Shown here piece by piece: positions 11,962-22,600 of a stretch of DNA of 64,000 bases. The position numbers were made by a program, and so were the translations under genes. The DNA comes from Petaurus breviceps papuanus (taxonomy: Eukaryota; Chordata; Mammalia; Diprotodontia; Petauridae): positions 20,812,073-20,876,072 of the forward strand of contig JAMXIF010000086.1 in the NCBI GenBank assembly GCA_028583685.1. Direction: 5' to 3'. Below the pieces are notes generated by a model, which saw nothing but the letters and a program-made list of their open reading frames with translations, made no database searches and was not told where the DNA came from. Each line of letters opens with the position of its first letter. The stretch's first letter is position 1.

Positions 11962-12480
11962 TATAATGGGAATGCAAATTTTTAAGATCTTCCCTGCCCC
12001 TAGGCTAAAGTGCACCTGGAGCCTGGGGTGGGAGGCTTGTTTTTCAGTAGATACTTCTTGATTGGCCAGTGAGTCAATAAGGTTGTTACATTCTCTGAGC
12101 CAGGAGAAGGCTATATAAGCCCTGATGTGTAGCTTTGTTTTGGGGCTCACTTTGATAAGTGTTCTGTGATTTGATCAGATGAAACTCTGGGAAGCCATTG
12201 TTGAGAGCCCACGGCTTTGAAAAACCCAGATGTTGATTTGGTATGGATGTAATGGTTGGACAGTTTGGAAACCTGTCTGTTTCTCCATCTTGATAATTCT
12301 GTCTGTATACTCCGAAGTTCGGGGTGCTGATCTTTTTCCCCTGAACTAGGTAAATGATATATATTTGACTGATTAAAGTAAGCTTGTTAACCCATTTTGA
12401 GTTGCTTTCCTTTATCAAAGCAGATCCAAGAGCCTGTGTTGGCAGCCCATCCTGGGAACGCTGGGGTGTTTGCTGCTACA
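11962..12480 (+). mobile_element. Solo LTR of an endogenous retrovirus (fossil)
   Basis: About 519 bases flanked by a 5-base direct repeat ATAGG (11957-11961, 12481-12485). A TATA-type box (CTATATAAGCC, about 12110) is followed by an R/U5-like part with ATTAAAGTAAGC near 12374, and the end is ...GCTGCTACA. This is the standard U3-R-U5 layout. No internal retroviral genes adjoin, so it is a solo LTR left by recombination. The 5-6 base duplication suits a class I/II (ERV1 or ERVK-like) family; the exact family is not assigned. It looks moderately old. Confidence 0.72.
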
Positions 12481-12699
12481 ATAGGCTACTTCCACACATC
12501 TCACAGAATAACACAATGGACTGGAAATTTGAAATCTTATTAATTTACAATGACATGGCAATTTCAAATTATTTAATTTAATAATCCCCATAAAATGGAT
12601 AGAGAAAATCTAAGGAGAGTTGTAGTACATACAGGATTTCTGGCAATAATAAATTATATTTCCTGATGGTTGCCATTATTCCCTTATATATCATAAACT

Positions 12700-12860
12700 T
12701 GTTATGGTTGAAAGTGGCCTTTAAGATCATTCAAGTCCAACCTTTCATTTTATAAATGAAGAAACTGAGTCTCAGGGAGTTTAAGGGATTTTGCTCAAGG
12801 TCATTCAGGTAACAAGTGGCATAGCTGGTACCTCACTCTAAGTCAAGATTCCAAAACTAG
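12700..12860 (-). repeat. MIR/THER-type CORE-SINE
   Basis: 'aagatcattcaagtccaacc', 'ataaatgaagaaactgagtctcagg', 'gctcaaggtcattcaggtaacaagtgg': reverse MIR with the 'catctagtccaa' type 3' flank. Confidence 0.75.
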
Positions 12861-13054
12861 TTGGGGTTCATTATAATTGCCAGATATATTAAACATTTTC
12901 TACAAGTTGTAACCAGATTCCACAACTAGTCAAAGATGAAGAAAGCTGGCCATAGCAATTAGTCTCATTCTTTCACTCACTTTGTGGTTTCCTCTCAATT
13001 TCAGACTATCCCAATATAGAACATCCCTCTGTGGTTTAGGAGACAAGTCACAAG

Positions 13055-13190
13055 TTGTTGAATGAGGCTTAGAGAGGTAAGTGACTTGCCCAGGGTCATA
13101 AAACTTGTGTCAGAGAATGGATCTGAATAAAACTCTTCCTGATTCAAAATCTAACTCTATCTGCCTCTATCCACTAACCATACCATCTTG
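13055..13190 (-). repeat. MIR fragment
   Basis: 'gaggcttagagaggtaagtgacttgcccagggtca' followed by a degraded 'ctgattcaaaatctaactc' and 'cactaaccata', as in reverse MIR. Confidence 0.7.
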
Positions 13191-13249
13191 GAGAAATATA
13201 TATTCACTGTGTTTTAAAGGTATTTAAACTTTTTATTTCTTTAAATGAG

Positions 13250-13545
13250 GAAGCAGTGCATAGTGAATAGAAAGCCCATCTAAAGTTGGCATTTTTCTTT
13301 TCTTTTTTTTTTTTGGAGGGCAATTGGGGTTAAGTGACTTGCCCAGGGTCACATGGCTAGTTTTTGTGTTAAGTGTCTGAGGCCGGATTTGAACTCAGGT
13401 CCTCCTGACTCTAGGGCCGGTACTCTATTCACTGCACCACCTAGCCACCCCACTGCTGGCATTTTTCTTATTCACATAAAGGTTCTGCAACCCTGGGCAA
13501 GTCACTTAACTTCTTAGTGTCACCAAGCAAATCTCAAAAAAAAAA
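13250..13545 (+). repeat. Old MIR split by a younger SINE
   Basis: 'gcagtgcatagtgaatagaaag' at 13254-13275 and 'CAACCCTGGGCAAGTCACTTAAC' at 13489-13511 are the two halves of one plus-strand MIR-like SINE. The SINE at 13300-13456 sits between them with its own target duplication. Confidence 0.6.
13300..13456 (-). repeat. Poly-A type tRNA-headed SINE
   Basis: The minus strand starts GGGGTGGCTAGGTGGTGCAG, runs through GGAGTCAGGAGGACCTGAGT and ends in CCCAATTGCCCTCC plus poly-A. It is flanked by the 13-base duplication TGGCATTTTTCTT (13287-13299 and 13457-13469). It lacks the RTE-like tail, so it was probably copied by L1. Confidence 0.9.
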
Positions 13546-13780
13546 AAAAAGAAAAGAAAATTGTTGCACAGATTCTCATTGGTGAAAGGATTTTTTATAC
13601 TAGAAGCTATTATAGATCTGTACAAAAAATATCCACTTATAGCACACATTATTTGTGAAAATATTTTTAAAACGTTTAACACCATTAGTTATTAGAAGTT
13701 ACACTTGCTTTGGGGAATGACTGAACAAGCTGTGGTATATGATAGTTAATAGTATATTATTGTTATTTATATATATATTA

Positions 13781-13884
13781 CATAAATAATATATAAGTAT
13801 ATTATATATAATATATATTATATAAATAATATATAAGTATATTATATATAATATATATTATATAAATAATATATAAATATATTA
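13781..13884 (+). repeat. 40-base AT-rich tandem repeat inside an L1 3' end
   Basis: 2.6 units of a 40-base unit (CATAAATAATATATAAGTAT...ATATATATTA). The first two units differ at one base. The array replaces the L1 stretch that normally reads like 'ggaatattattgtgctataag'. Confidence 0.9.
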
Positions 13885-14137
13885 TTTAAGAAATGACAAG
13901 GAGGATGATTTCAGAAAAACCTAGAAAGACTTACATGAACTGATGCATAGTGAAGTGAGCAGAGCCAAAAGAACATTACATACAATAACAGCAATATTGC
14001 ACAATCAATAATTTGAATGACTTGGCTATTCTCAGAAACGTAATGATTCGAAAAAATTCCCATAGAACTCATGATGAAAAATACTATCCACCTCCAGAGA
14101 AAGAAAAGATGTTGTCTGAATACAGACTGAAGTATTC

Positions 14138-14212
14138 ATTCTCTCTCTCTCTCTCTTTCTTTCCTTCCTTCTTTCCTTTTTTTCTTCCTTTCTTCTCTCT
14201 CTCTTTCCTTCA
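14138..14212 (+). repeat. CT / TTCC microsatellite
   Basis: (TC)n followed by mixed TTCC and TTTC words, all pyrimidine, within the L1 3' UTR. Confidence 0.9.
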
Positions 14213-14544
14213 TTCCATCTTTTTGTTCAAAATGACTAATATTGAAATGTTTTACATGATTGCATATGTATCAGATTGCTTACCACCTCAGGGAGGAGGG
14301 AGGAAAAGGAGAAAGGGAGAAAATTTAGAACCCCAAACTTTAAAAAATAATAATAAATGTTTTCTGATTGAATAAAAAAAAAAAGAAATTACATCTGCTT
14401 AAGCATGTTATCTATTATACTGAGGAAAGTTGGAGGTGGAGGCTCCTTTGATGTTTTTGAACTTATCTCTACAGATGTATACATTTTGTCCACTAGATAG
14501 AAGTCACTTTAGAAATAATTGAAAAGTCTATTAAAAAGTCATTT

Positions 14545-14710
14545 GCAGGGTGGCTAGATGGCACAATGAATAGAACACCAGCCCCGGAGTCAGGAGGACC
14601 TGAGTTCAAATCCAGCCTCAGACACTTAACACAAAAAAAAACTAGCTGTGTGACCTTGGGCAAGTCACTTAACCCCAAATGACCTACCTTCCCCTTCCAA
14701 AAAGTAAAAA
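14545..14710 (+). repeat. Poly-A type tRNA-headed SINE
   Basis: Starts GCAGGGTGGCTAGATGGCAC and contains CCGGAGTCAGGAGGACCTGA and TGGGCAAGTCACTTAACCCC. Flanked by AAAAAGTCATTT (14533-14544 and 14711-14722). An internal A9 run (about 14632-14640) interrupts the middle. Confidence 0.9.
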
Positions 14711-14839
14711 AAAAAGTCATTTTGAGGAATAAATTGTTTTCTAAAAAAGCATGAAAAACAATCTCTCACAAATCATCCTGAGGAGATAAACTGGATAAAG
14801 TCAGTAAAGAACAGATGACCATGATAGACTAGGTGCTGA

Positions 14840-16495
14840 TAGGAGAGCATTGTCTGGGCAAAAGCTTTTCAGTTTCATTAAATCAGTTGTTTGTTTTATC
14901 TTCTATAATTGTATCTGTCCCTTATTTGGTTAAAAGTTTATTTCCTAAAATCACAATTAATCAGAGAAATCCAAATTAAAACAACTCTGAGATAACATCT
15001 CACACAACTATCAGATTATCTAATATGACGGCAATGGAAAATGATAAATATTAGAGGGGTTGTAAAAAAAACTGGGACCCTCAAGTAAGTTGGTAAAGTT
15101 GTGAACTAGTCCAATCATTCTGGAGAACAATTTGGAACTATGCCCAAAGGGCTTTAAAACTGTTTATATCCTTTGACATAATACTACTACTACTAGGTCT
15201 GTATCCCAAAGAGATCAAAGAAAAAGAAAAGGACCTATATGTACAAAAATATTTATAGCAGCTCTTTTTGTGGTTGCAAAGAATTGGAAATCAAGGGGAT
15301 GCCCATAAATTGAGGAATGGTTGAACAAGTTGTGGGAAATCCGGGAAGACTTATATGAACTGATGCAAAGTAAAATGAGCAGAACTAGGAGAAAAGTAAA
15401 TACAGTAATAGCAATATTGTATGATGATCAGCTATGAATGACTTAGCTATTCACAGTAATACAATGATCCAAAACAGTTCTGGAGGACTAATGATAAAAA
15501 AAGTGCTATCTACCTCCAGAAGGAAAAAAAAAAAACAACTAATGGAGTCTGAATGCAGATTAAAGCACACTTAAAAAAAAATTATTTTTCTTTTTTTGTC
15601 TGTGTTTTGCATGACTTCCTGAGTATAATTTATATCAAATTATTTACCTTCTCAAGGTGCTGGGTAGGGAAAGGAGGGAGGAAAATAATTGGGAACTCAA
15701 AATTTAAAAAGAAGAATGTTAAATGTTAAAAATGTAAAAACATGTAGTTGAGAAAAAGAAAAGAATTTATCTCCTATATCTAGCTGTGAGAGGTAAATGA
15801 TCTGCTTATCTCCTAAATTTTTATAGTATGACCTTATATATTAAGGTCTCATCCATTTAGAATAGATTGTAGAATATGGTACAAGGTACCGTCTAAGCCA
15901 AATTTTTGCCAGACTGCTTTCCCAGTTTTAGATAGGGAGTCTTTTCATGACTAATTTATGTTTTCCAGTTTACTGAATACTAGGTTGTTGAGCTCATTGT
16001 TTCTGATTCTCCCTTATCTAGTTTGGTCCACGAATCAACCTATTTTTAATCCACCGAAATTGTGACTCTATTATCCAGTGTGGTAGATATCTCTCACTGC
16101 TGAATGTCATAAGCAATTTGACAAACCTGCCAGGTAGGCCTTTATACAGGTTGTGCACAAAATTATTAGACAACATATAAGAAGAAAGTCTTGGGTTATT
16201 TCATTAGAGATTTCTCTCCAAGTTGCTAAGTAACCACTAAAAAAGAATAGTGATAACTACTACTTAAGACTGGTTATTCAGCCAGGTACAAATTGTGCAC
16301 TATCAATTAGCCCATCTACTTTTCTAAAATCTGGCTAAATTATGTTGCTTTTTTCTTATCTACTATTCTAGGAAATTTGTCAAGAAATGAAATTAGTTTG
16401 ATGAGTTTTATTCTTGAAGTCATGATGTGTCTGTGATCAATATTTCCTTTTTTAGCTGTTCACTAACCATTCATTTAATAATATATAACATCCTA
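14840..16495 (-). mobile_element. Old L1-like fragment split by a younger L1
   Basis: 14840-14936 ('gagcattgtctgggcaaaagcttttcagttt') and 15777-16070 ('agattgtagaatatggtacaagg', 'tagatagggagtcttttcatg') read like the reverse strand of an older L1. I infer from wording only; the end at 16495 is a guess. Confidence 0.45.
14948..15765 (+). mobile_element. L1 3' end, 5'-truncated insertion
   Basis: ORF2 end and 3' UTR of marsupial L1: 'agaaatccaaattaaaacaac', 'ttctggagaacaatttggaactatgcccaaagggc', 'tatttatagcagctctttttgtgg', then 'tgggaactcaaaatttaaaa'. Flanked by TTTATTTCCTA (14937-14947) and TTTATCTCCTA (15766-15776), an 11-base duplication with one change. Confidence 0.82.
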
Positions 16496-16764
16496 CAAAA
16501 TGTTGAAATCAATCTCCCTAACCCATGACATGCAGATTTCAATTTCTTCCTTTTTTTTTTTCAATCTGGACTTAAACCCTATGTGAATGCTATGGTACCT
16601 CTCGTTCTTTGTAACCTTTCAAAGATTAGTGAAAGTGGTTCAGCGATCACATTTGCTACTTATTTTTGTTTTGTTTGTTTTTGCTTTTGTTTTCTTAGTA
16701 TCCTGATACTAAACCTGATGATTTGGCATATCAAGGATGGCCAGATAGTCCCTTACTAAGTGCC

Positions 16765-16855
16765 TACTTGTCTTGGGTTTATATTCGCAGAGCCTAGCAC
16801 AGTACCAAGCATACAGTAGGTGCTTAATGAATGTTTGTTGATTTGACTTGATAGC
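16765..16855 (+). repeat. L2/L3-type LINE 3' tail
   Basis: 'cgcagagcctagcacagtaccaagcatacagtaggtgcttaatgaatgtttgttga', the usual ending. Confidence 0.75.
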
Positions 16856-17069
16856 CATGAATAAGTGGTTTGATTCTAAGACATGGAAGAATCTTCATGC
16901 AAAGGAGTAAAAGCAAGAGAACTTAGCCATAGTCTGCTAAAGAGAAGAGATTTAAACACTTGTTTTTAACTACTACCAAGAGCTAGTGAAATGGTGCAAA
17001 TGCAAATGGAAAGGATTTGTCTCAGTGTTCATTTTTCTTCCAAAGAGGGGTCCACGTAGGATAACACTA

Positions 17070-17315
17070 TAAGGCTGCACAGTGGATAGAACAGTGGGCC
17101 TGGAATAAGGAAGACCTGAGTTCAAATTCAGCTGCTACAATTACTAGCCCTGTGAATGTGGGCAAGTCACTTAACCCTGTTTACATCAATTTCCTAATCT
17201 TTAAAAAAGGAGCTAGAGAAGGAAATGAGGAAGTACTCTAGTATCTTTGCCAAGAAAACCCCAAATGGGGTCATGAAGAGTTGTTAAGGACTGAAATGAT
17301 TCAACAACAACAAAA
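17070..17315 (+). repeat. Composite SINE with RTE-like tail
   Basis: Head 'GCTGCACAGTGGATAGAACA', middle 'GTGGGCAAGTCACTTAACCC', tail 'AGAGAAGGAAATGAGGAAGT' then 'ccccaaatggggtcatgaag' and an AACAACAACA end. Moderately diverged. Confidence 0.85.
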
Positions 17316-18655
17316 TAAGGTGGGACACTTGCATAAGGCCTTGAGGTACAAAGTATAACTTACAGGAATATAGGACTTTGCTTCTCAACCCCCGTTTATT
17401 CCCTTAGTATAGAGTTAAAAGATTTAAGATCTGAATAGGTCCCTCCAAAGTGTAAAATAGGATTCATCAGAAAGTGGGAAATGAATTACATTGATTGTTT
17501 ATAGGTTATTCTGAATCCTTTTAGTGACTTTGCATTTTCTGTGGTGTGAAAAAAAGTTTGCCTTTTATCAGATATGCACTGATGTGTTACCTTGGGTGTT
17601 CTCACTGTAACTGAGGGCTCTTTTGCCCGTATTTTGGCCATATTTATGAATCTATTCTGAGGTTCTCCTAGGAAACTCTGGGTGGGGAAACAATGAGCCC
17701 CACAAAAGGTCAAGATTGAATTCTGTTCTTCTCAGCACGTAGTTTGGAATGCTGGGCCACAGGTTACCATTGTCATTCTCTACACTATATTAAATGTCTT
17801 ACTCATTCTAAGACCACAACCTGTTTATAGGAAAGCCTAATGAAATTTTCCCATTTTAGATTTCTCAGCAGGGTCAAACAGCTGTTCTAGAGAATTCCTA
17901 CCATTTCAGTTCTTGACTAAATCTCATAATTGAATGACTATATTGTGATAGTAGAAGTCAATCTTTCATTAGCAGCTTTTTAGGAGTTAGCTATGCAGAT
18001 AGATGTTTATCCTGCCTAACAACTAAAAGTGTCTTACTAATCTAAATAGGTCACTCTGGAGACCAGATGATCTTTAGCTGCTTAAGGGGATTACGCAGTT
18101 AAGTGACACTATGCATGGTAGGCTGCCCTAATGCCGTAATTTGCACGCAGAACAGGCATCTAAGAACAGGGACATTTCACCCTGTGTTTTCACAGATGGC
18201 TTTTATAAACAACAACACTGTTAAAGTTGGCACCAAGGTGAAGGGTGTAAACTTCTTTATGAGTAAAAATATCAGGTGACCTTTGGAAACATACTTGTTA
18301 CGACATTAGGTTACAACTTGTACACTACCAGGTCACCAGTGTAATAAATAAAGAGGCAAAAGAAAAATGGGAGCTAAGTTGCATAGCCTGGCTGGCACTT
18401 TCTCGGAGCACTGTTTTGCAAGGAGCAGTGGGGAGTGAGGTAGGCTTTGCTTAATTAGTAAGAATAAAAGCAGCTGGTGGATGGCCAATTCCTTGGACAT
18501 GCACATTCCATTATAAAAGGGAAAAAGTAAAATCTTGGGCAAAACTATGAATTCCCCTACTTGAAGCCTGGAGTTAGATTGGGGCAGAGGATATGGGAGG
18601 GAGGAAGAGGGGGACTGTTATTTTTTTTTTAATTAAAGTTTTCTTTATTATTGAA
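17316..18655. other. Repeat-poor intronic stretch
   Basis: 1.3 kb in which I recognise no transposable element. 18040-18320 is less AT-rich than its surroundings and has no repeat wording. It could hold conserved regulatory sequence, but one genome cannot show that. Confidence 0.45.
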
Positions 18656-18657
18656 GA

Positions 18658-18800
18658 AAAGGCATCTAGGTAGATGAGTGGCTAGAGTGCTGTATCTGGA
18701 ATCAGGAAGTCAGGCTGAGGAGCTCAAATTTAGCTTCTGACACTTACAAGCTCTGTGACCATGGGCTCTTAACTTCTGTCTGCCCCAGGCATGCACTTAT
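18658..18800 (+). repeat. Decayed tRNA-headed SINE
   Basis: 'aaggcatctaggtagatgagtggctagagtgctg', 'ggaatcaggaagtcagg', 'gctctgtgaccatgggctct': the head and middle of the composite SINE, old. Confidence 0.65.
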
Positions 18801-19108
18801 AAAAATGAAAGAATAACAAAAAAATGAATGTGAAAGAGAAAAAGTGAAAATGTGGCAAAACAGTGAATTCCCATATTCAAGGGCTGTAGCTAGACTTGGG
18901 GGTAGGGGTGGAAGTAAAGGAGGCAGAAGCAGAGGGAATGATTACTATTTCTTAAATTAAAAAAAATTCTTATTATTGAAGAGATATCCAAATGATAGGG
19001 TTCTTCCATGTATTGGGGGAAGGAAGAAGATAAAATATTGTAGCATTTAATAAGGTACCTCCCCTATGAAGTAAGGCAGAGAAAGATTATGGTTCAATAT
19101 TTGATTAT

Positions 19109-19333
19109 CATGGGTTCTTAAACTGGGGTCTGGGAACTTTAAAGAGAAAAGAAATATTTTGATAACTATAGTTCAATCAATATAACCATAGTTCAATATA
19201 TATAGTTCAATTCCTTTGTAATCTTACATATTTTATTTTATGTGATTAAAAACATTACTCTGAGAAGAGGTTCATATGCTTCATAAGTCTGTTAAAGGGA
19301 TTTCATGGTACAAAAAAAGATTAAGAACTTTTG
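19109..19333 (+). mobile_element. hAT-type (Charlie-like) non-autonomous DNA transposon
   Basis: The ends are inverted: TGGGTTCTTAAACTGGGGTC at the left, and TTAAGAACTTTTG at the right. The interior 'tttgtaatcttacatattttattttatg' and 'agaagaggttcatatgcttca' recurs at 47873-48076 and, reversed, at 58025-58234. These are old short MITEs common to therians. Confidence 0.75.
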
Positions 19334-19369
19334 ATTCAGGTCATAAGACTATTTTCACCAGTAAAATCG

Positions 19370-19470
19370 AGCTGAGAAGCAATGTGACCTAGTAGATAGA
19401 GAACTTCCCTTGAAGTCTGAAAGACCTGGATTGGAGTCTAACTTCTGACTCACATTGGAAAATTTGCTTT
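19370..19470 (+). repeat. MIR fragment
   Basis: 'gagaagcaatgtgacctagtagatagag' then 'agacctggattggagtctaacttctgac' is the 5' half of a MIR. Confidence 0.6.
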
Positions 19471-19489
19471 GCATCTTAGTGTTTCAGAG

Positions 19490-19695
19490 AATAACATGGA
19501 GTAACTGAAAAAGTTCCAGCTCTCAAGTCAAAGACCTGGGTTCAAGACCTACCTCTGACACTTATTATACATATCACCATGGGTAAGTTGGTCTTTGGGC
19601 CTCGGTTTACCTCTTCTGATTCTCTAAAATGAGGGGGTTGGATTAGATAGTTTCTGAGGTCCCTATCAGCTCTTAATTTATGATTTTGTGACCTT
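19490..19695 (+). repeat. MIR/THER-type CORE-SINE
   Basis: 'agacctgggttcaagacctacctctgacac', 'aaaatgagggggttggattagatagtttctgaggtccct' and 'agctcttaatttatgatt' show the CORE and the L2-like 3' end. Confidence 0.75.
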
Positions 19696-20296
19696 TAATA
19701 CCCACAAGAGGTAGAACAAATGCCAGTCTACAATAATAAAGTTTTCTGATTCCTTCATGAATAAAATCACTGGTCCAGACTCTTACCCCCTCCAAATAAA
19801 TATCCAAGTAGCTCCTTTTTGGACTTAATTATTCTGAATATTTCCTCTCTGTTAAGTCCTGGTTATTTGCATTAACTCTAAGCAAATACAATCAGAAATC
19901 TACCAAAGAATTTATCTTAATGCAAGAAAGACCTTCCTAAAATTAAAATTTCACATTTATGTTGTATATTTACCATGCCCTTTTCTCATCTACCCTTTGG
20001 GACAGGTAATACAATTGCTTCCATTTGCAGATTATAGATGAGAAAACTGATCATTAGAGGCATAATATGAATGTTACAATGTCATATATTCCTGTTTATG
20101 ATACTCATGTCCTCTTTCCAAAAGCACCAAGGTAAAAAGTACTTATTTAAAGGTTCTCAGAAAATAGCAAATGACACCCAAGATAATGTATTTATTTATC
20201 ATATTCAGTTCAACAAGCATTTCTATGCACCTACTGTGTCTATGTCCTAATTACTTAAAAAGGTAATTCTAATTCTGGTTCTGATTTAATGATGAG
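19696..20296. other. Intronic, mostly unassigned
   Basis: 19975-20075 has reverse-MIR wording ('gacaggtaatacaattgcttccatttgcagattatagatgagaaaact'). 20200-20245 is a fragment of the 956-1095 type repeat. Confidence 0.5.
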
Positions 20297-20306
20297 TCCA
20301 AAACAG

Positions 20307-20555
20307 GGGCAGCTAGGTGATGCAATGGATAGAGCGAAAGGCTTAGGGTCAGGAAGACTGGAATTTAAATATGACCTCAGGCACTTATTAACTGTGTGAC
20401 CCTTGGCAAGTCACTTCACCCTCTTTGCCTCAGTTTCCTCATCTGTAAAATGAGTTGGAGAAGAAAGTGGTAAACCACTCTGGTATCTTTGCCAAGTAAA
20501 CCCCAAATGAGGTCACAAATAGTCAGATACGACTGAAACAACTGAACAATGACAA
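20307..20555 (+). repeat. Composite SINE with RTE-like tail
   Basis: GGGCAGCTAGGTGATGCAAT start, 'CATCTGTAAAATGAGTTGGA' join, RTE-like 'ccactctggtatctttgccaag' and 'actgaacaatgacaa' end. Flanked by the 9-base duplication CCAAAACAG (20298-20306 and 20556-20564). Confidence 0.92.
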
Positions 20556-20699
20556 CCAAAACAGGAGCTATTTCATTAATCACAGCATAATTCTCTCCAG
20601 TGATTTCTAACAAAGAGTATATATACTGATATATTTTCCTTGGAATGTTTTGAGATCTTGGGATGGTCTAAAGAATGTTATCCATTGACAATTTTAAAG

Positions 20700-21585
20700 A
20701 ATAGATTACATACTCTTATATCTGAAATGGTCCCAGTTACAGATCTGGAATGTGATAAAGGACCATTGAGAATCATAGGAAATTATATCAAATTTAAGAG
20801 TTTTTTACATATACAAAATCAATGTAACTCGAAGCAGCAGCAGCAACAGCAAAGTTATCAAATGGGAAAACAACTCTACATGAAAGCCAAACTACACATC
20901 TAAGATATGTAGGGATCTCACAAAGATACATAAAACAAAGAGCTGTTTTTCAGGATGTAAGATGTCAAAGAAATGGATATTTTTCAAGAGAATTGAAGCA
21001 ACTTGGCCAAAATTATGGAAAATGGAAATAGTACTTTAGAGGAAGCAAGAAGATAGGCATAAAATACAATTTTGGTGGAGCTGTGCAGTGCTTCAACCAT
21101 TCTGTACAACTTCAGGGAATTATATGAGGAAAGACACTAAATTATTTATATACATTGACCCAGTGATGCCAGTGCTAGGCATATAATCCAAGAAGATCAA
21201 CAACAGAAAGTACTCATATACATAAACATATTTATAGCAGCACTTTTTGTAGTAGGAAAGTACCTGAAAACAAAGTTTGTGTCCATTAATTAGAAAATAT
21301 GTCAAATTATTAAAGACTATAGAGAAGGGGATGTTATTAACCTGTAAGAAATGACAAATAGAGGAAATATGGAAGTATACTAGTAATGTGATGTAGAGAA
21401 AAGAAAGTAGAACCAAAACAATATATATGACTTCAATAATTCAAATGGATATGACATAAGAAGGCAGCTAAATTCTGATGAAATATAATGACCAATAATA
21501 CTTCTTTCTTCCTCTGAGGGCACACAGGGAATTATAGATGCTTAATTTTGCATACAGCAAAAATCACCATCACTGACTGGGTCCA
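20700..21585 (+). mobile_element. Old L1 fragment (ORF2 end and 3' UTR)
   Basis: 'tatatcaaatttaagagttttttacatatacaaaatcaatg' and 'ttggtggagctgtgcagtg...ccattctg' follow the L1 ORF2 C-terminal region, and 'catatttatagcagcactttttgtagt' the 3' part. Strongly diverged. A short AGC/AAC run at 20834-20852 lies inside it. Confidence 0.7.
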
Positions 21586-21589
21586 CTGG

Positions 21590-22600
21590 TTTTGCTTAGA
21601 TCTTTTCTATCTCTCCACAGCACCCCTCTTTAGGGATATTATTGGCTACTCTGGGTTCAATGAACATTTCTAAACTGCCAAATCTACTGCCCAATTATCT
21701 TCTCTGACTTCTCTTCTTATAATACCATCCACCTGCTGTACATTTCTCCCAGACATCCCTCAGGCACCTCAAACTCAACATATCCAATACATAACCTATT
21801 ATGTTTTCTTTCAACCTCATCCTTCCTACAAACTTCCCCACTCTTGTTGATGGCAACAGCATCCTTCTAGTAATCAGGTCAATAATTTTGGAGCCATCAT
21901 GTCTTTTCCATCTCTATCAACCACTATTTCTAATCAGTTGCTAATCGTACCGCCAAAATATTTCTCATATTAGTACTCTTCCTCTATGCTGGTTGAGATC
22001 CCTTTCATCATTTGTGTGGATGATTATAATAGTTTCCTATTTAGTTTCCCTGACTGGTTTTTTCCCTCTCCAATCCATCTTCCACATAGCTGGCAAATCA
22101 ATCGTCCTAAAACACTGATCTGACCATATCACTCTTATCCCTAACCCTCCCGCAAAATTGAGTTTTTCAATGACTCCCTATGACCTCTAAAATAAAATAC
22201 AAATTCTTTAACCTGGCATTTAAAGCTTTCTACCATTTGGCTCCCATTTTTCTTTCCAATCTGATTTCCTATTACCTTCTTTACAAATTTTCTATTGTAG
22301 TCAAACCTGCTGTTGACCATAAATGATATTCCATCTCTAATTTCCTTAGAAGCATATCTCAGACATTTTCTCTTCTATAAAACTTTTCTTCATTCCTCCA
22401 ATTATAAGCCCTCTTCCCCCTGAAAAGTACACGGTATATACTCAATTGTATAAGTGTTGTATTTCTCGTCCCCAGAAGAATCCTTCTGAGGTCAGGGATT
22501 GTTCTATTTTTATTTACTTTTTTTTTTTTATCGCTAGAGACTAGTTCAGTGCTTTGCCCATAGAAAATGTTTAATAAATATATGCCGAAGTAAATGAAGC
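21590..22600 (+). mobile_element. LINE2 (L2), about 1 kb of 3' sequence
   Basis: In L2 order: 'caggcacctcaaactcaacatatcc', 'ctccaatccatcttccacatagc', 'ctaaaacactgatctgaccatatcactc', 'tgactccctatgacctc', 'cctggcatttaaagctttctaccatttggctcc', 'gaggtcagggattgttc', ending 'tagaaaatgtttaataaatatatg'. L2 was active before marsupials and placentals split. No intact frame. Confidence 0.85.

Larger units (their letters stand above)
13711..14383 (+). mobile_element. L1 3' end, 5'-truncated insertion
   Basis: Marsupial L1 3' sequence: GGGGAATGACTGAACAAGC, 'AGAAATGACAAGGAGGATG', 'gacttacatgaactgatgcatagtgaagtgagc', then 'gggagaaaatttagaacccc' and an A-rich end. The flanks AGAAGTTACACTTGCTT (13694-13710) and AGAAATTACATCTGCTT (14384-14400) are a 17-base target duplication with three differences. 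It contains a 40-base AT tandem repeat and a CT/TTCC microsatellite. Confidence 0.87.

Noticed and set aside
21780-21800. TATTGGATATGT on the minus strand as a possible end of the PDE4D3 leader (..SWIC)
   Set aside because: It is the L2 text 'ctcaacatatccaatac' and lacks the preceding leader residues and a donor.
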